A stretch of DNA of 16,679 nucleotides from Phycisphaerae bacterium (GTDB taxonomy: Bacteria > Planctomycetota > Phycisphaerae > UBA1845 > UTPLA1), in contig JAFGQA010000237.1 in the NCBI GenBank assembly GCA_016935885.1, forward strand, positions 1 to 16,679, given 5' to 3'. How positions within the stretch are numbered: the stretch's first letter is position 1; the number at the start of each line of letters is the position of its first letter. The notes under the pieces are model-generated. The model ran no database searches. It was not told the origin of the DNA and saw nothing but the letters and a program-made list of their open reading frames with translations. A program made the translations under genes and the position numbers. This document shows positions 15,470-16,679 of this stretch, piece by piece.

Positions 15470-15497
15470 ACAATAGAGGCCAGATTACGTCGGTCAA
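15470..15497 (-). promoter_or_regulatory. Candidate gdhA promoter (TTGACC-N16-TATTGT)
   Basis: On the minus strand, -35 TTGACC (15492-15497) and -10 TATTGT (15470-15475) are 16 bp apart, 66 bp upstream of the gdhA ATG. The -35 is a good sigma-70 match; the -10 matches at four of six positions. Confidence 0.4.
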
Positions 15498-15518
15498 TTA
15501 CTATTTTCATAACCCTGC

Positions 15519-15547
15519 TTGCCTTGCCGATCTTATTACGGCATTAT
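15519..15547 (+). promoter_or_regulatory. Candidate nrpR promoter (TTGCCT-N17-CATTAT)
   Basis: The weak hexamers have ideal 17-bp spacing. The -10 at 15542-15547 lies inside the 15537-15554 dyad, so a repressor bound there would block it. The leader to the nrpR ATG would be about 130 nt. Confidence 0.3.
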
Positions 15548-15554
15548 TGCCGTA
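15537..15554. promoter_or_regulatory. Candidate operator dyad TACGGC-N6-GCCGTA
   Basis: A perfect 18-bp dyad; counted inward the arms are 7 bp (TACGGCA/TGCCGTA). The N6 spacing equals that of the GGAA-N6-TTCC operator known for methanogen NrpR, but the half-site differs. It lies upstream of the candidate gdhA -35 and over the candidate nrpR -10. Confidence 0.45.
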
Positions 15555-15682
15555 TCTTGAGAATGTGCCGGGAGAAGGTTGGCTTGTCCTTGTGCCCGAA
15601 ATGACCTCCGGGTGCTGGTGCGTATTGCCACTTCTTACGGCTCTTCGAACACGCGTATTTTCTGCGTTCAGGAACCACATCG

Positions 15683-16679
15683 ATGGCAACACGGAGTGAC
15701 CAGGCGAAGATCGCGGTGCTGAAGGCCCTGCACGATCTCGACGAACCGGCGGGCGCGTCACGGATCACGGACGCCTTGCTGTCAAGCGGCGTCGGCATCC
15801 AGCCGCGCACCGTGCGATTCTATCTCCTCCAACTGGACCGCGAGGGCCTCACCCGCCAGGTCAGCCGGCGGCGCGGCCGCCAGATCACGGAGCGCGGCCT
15901 GCACGAGCTCGCTCATGCCAACGTAATGGAGAAAGTCGGGTTCGTCGCGGCCAAGGTGGACAACCTCAGCTACCGCATGCGATTCGACGCGCGCACAGGC
16001 AAGGGCACCATCATCACCAACACGGCGGTCATCGCCTCGCGCGACGTGTCGCGCGCGCTGGGCGAGATGCAGGCGGTCTTCAGCAAGCATCTCGGCATGG
16101 GCACCCGCCTGCGCATGGCGCGGCAGGGCGAAATCGTGGGCGGGATCGAGGTTCCCGTCAACTCGGTCGGCATCGCCACTTTCTGCAGTGTAACGTTCAA
16201 TGGCATCCTGCTGGCCGCGGGTATCCCGGTCACGTCGCGCTTCGGCGGCCTGGTGGAGATCCGTGACGGGCGGCCGGTGCGCTTCGTTGAGCTGATCGAG
16301 TACAGCGGCACGACGCTCGACCCGCTGGAGGCCTTCATCCGCGCGGGGATGACGAGCGTGCGGGAATGCGCGCAGACCGGCTCCGGCCTCATCGGCGCCA
16401 GCTTCCGCGAGGTGCCGGTGGCCTCGATCGAGGACGTGCGCCGCATCCACTCGACGATGGAGGGCGAAGGTCTCGGCGGCCTGCTCGTCATTGGGCGGCC
16501 GAACCAGCCTCTGCTGGACGTGCCCGTCGCCGAGGGCCGCACCGGGATCGTCGTGCTGGGCGGCCTGAACCCGATCGCCGCCGTTCACGAGGCGGGAATC
16601 GACGTGTCGCTTGCCTCGCTGGCCGGCCTGGAGGATGTTGAGACATTTCTCACGTTCAAGGAGGTCTACCGCCGATACA
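15683..16679 (+). CDS. nrpR: NrpR-type nitrogen regulatory repressor, 3'-truncated by the window
   Basis: The frame from the ATG at 15683 runs open to the window end (332 codons, no stop). AGGA lies 9 nt upstream of the start. Residues about 7-75 form a winged helix: IAVLKALHDLDEPAGASRIT, GIQPRTVRFYLLQLDREGL (recognition helix about 40-52), RQITERGLHEL. An NRD (NrpR regulatory) domain follows from about 82: EKVGFVAAKVDNLSYRMRFD, GGIEVPVNSVGIATFCSVT, GILLAAGIPVTSRFGGLVEI, ELIEYSGTTLDPLEAFIRAG, MTSVRECAQTGSGLIGASFR, IVVLGGLNPIAAVHEAGID. NrpR is the methanogen repressor of nitrogen-assimilation genes, released by 2-oxoglutarate; homologues occur in some bacteria. Divergence from gdhA, whose substrate is 2-oxoglutarate, fits this role. 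Full-length size and any second NRD cannot be judged. Confidence 0.88.
   Translation, partial: MATRSDQAKIAVLKALHDLDEPAGASRITDALLSSGVGIQPRTVRFYLLQLDREGLTRQVSRRRGRQITERGLHELAHANVMEKVGFVAAKVDNLSYRMRFDARTGKGTIITNTAVIASRDVSRALGEMQAVFSKHLGMGTRLRMARQGEIVGGIEVPVNSVGIATFCSVTFNGILLAAGIPVTSRFGGLVEIRDGRPVRFVELIEYSGTTLDPLEAFIRAGMTSVRECAQTGSGLIGASFREVPVASIEDVRRIHSTMEGEGLGGLLVIGRPNQPLLDVPVAEGRTGIVVLGGLNPIAAVHEAGIDVSLASLAGLEDVETFLTFKEVYRRY

Noticed and set aside
15574..15594. Possible sigma-54 promoter TTGGC...TGTGC upstream of nrpR
   Set aside because: The GG and GC elements are 11 bases apart instead of the required 10, and flanking consensus bases are missing.
15782..16588. Minus-strand 268-codon open frame opposite the NrpR gene
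   Set aside because: The plus strand shows continuous NrpR homology. The minus frame is biased to Ala, Arg, Asp and His with no recognisable motif.

Overview
This window looks like a bacterial chromosome fragment from the PVC group (Kiritimatiellota, Verrucomicrobiota or Lentisphaerota are the best guesses), probably an uncultured environmental lineage. The reasons are the large parallel beta-helix surface protein with paired 'GAYE' module ends and the C-terminal domain style typical of those phyla, the high-GC core genes, and intergenic DNA full of short dispersed repeats. No rRNA, tRNA, integrase or intact transposase is visible, so the placement rests on protein style alone.

Layout. (1) 1-3453: the 3' part of a giant secreted beta-helix protein; its true start lies upstream of the window. 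(2) 3530-3964: a small four-helix membrane protein whose 3' end runs into dispersed repeat sequence. (3) 3965-4535: a gene-free, repeat-rich spacer. (4) 4536-6934: three co-directional genes, visibly less GC-rich than the flanks. They are a Cys/His-rich protein, a HEPN-like protein, and a MltR-family protein with an intact HEPN RNxxxH motif. Imperfect stem-loops with GTCGAAC/GTTCGAC-type ends separate them and recall integron attC sites. (5) 6975-8896: a GGGACA/TGTCCC palindrome of REP type, then a membrane-anchored protein with eight 40-residue TPR units. (6) 9197-10732, minus strand: a four-TM DUF6804-like protein ending in a degenerate response-regulator receiver. (7) 11045-12049, minus strand: a HEAT-repeat protein. 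(8) 12050-13440: repeat-rich DNA with two 146-bp direct repeats (about 95% identical) that bracket a DUF4160/DUF2442 pair. (9) 13441-13950 and 14067-15404, minus strand: a nitroreductase-family protein and NADP-type glutamate dehydrogenase (gdhA), separated by a perfect 41-bp palindrome. (10) 15683 to the end, plus strand: an NrpR-type nitrogen regulator, divergent from gdhA and truncated by the window edge.

The right end reads as conserved nitrogen metabolism: gdhA faces a 2-oxoglutarate-type repressor across 278 bp carrying two related dyads (core ACGGC...GCCGT), which fits direct repression of gdhA and autoregulation. The middle, about 4.3-13.4 kb, reads as an accessory island of cassette-like genes (HEPN, solenoid repeats, pseudo-receiver, TA-like pair) amid repeats. 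A defence or stress role for the HEPN cluster is plausible but unproven.
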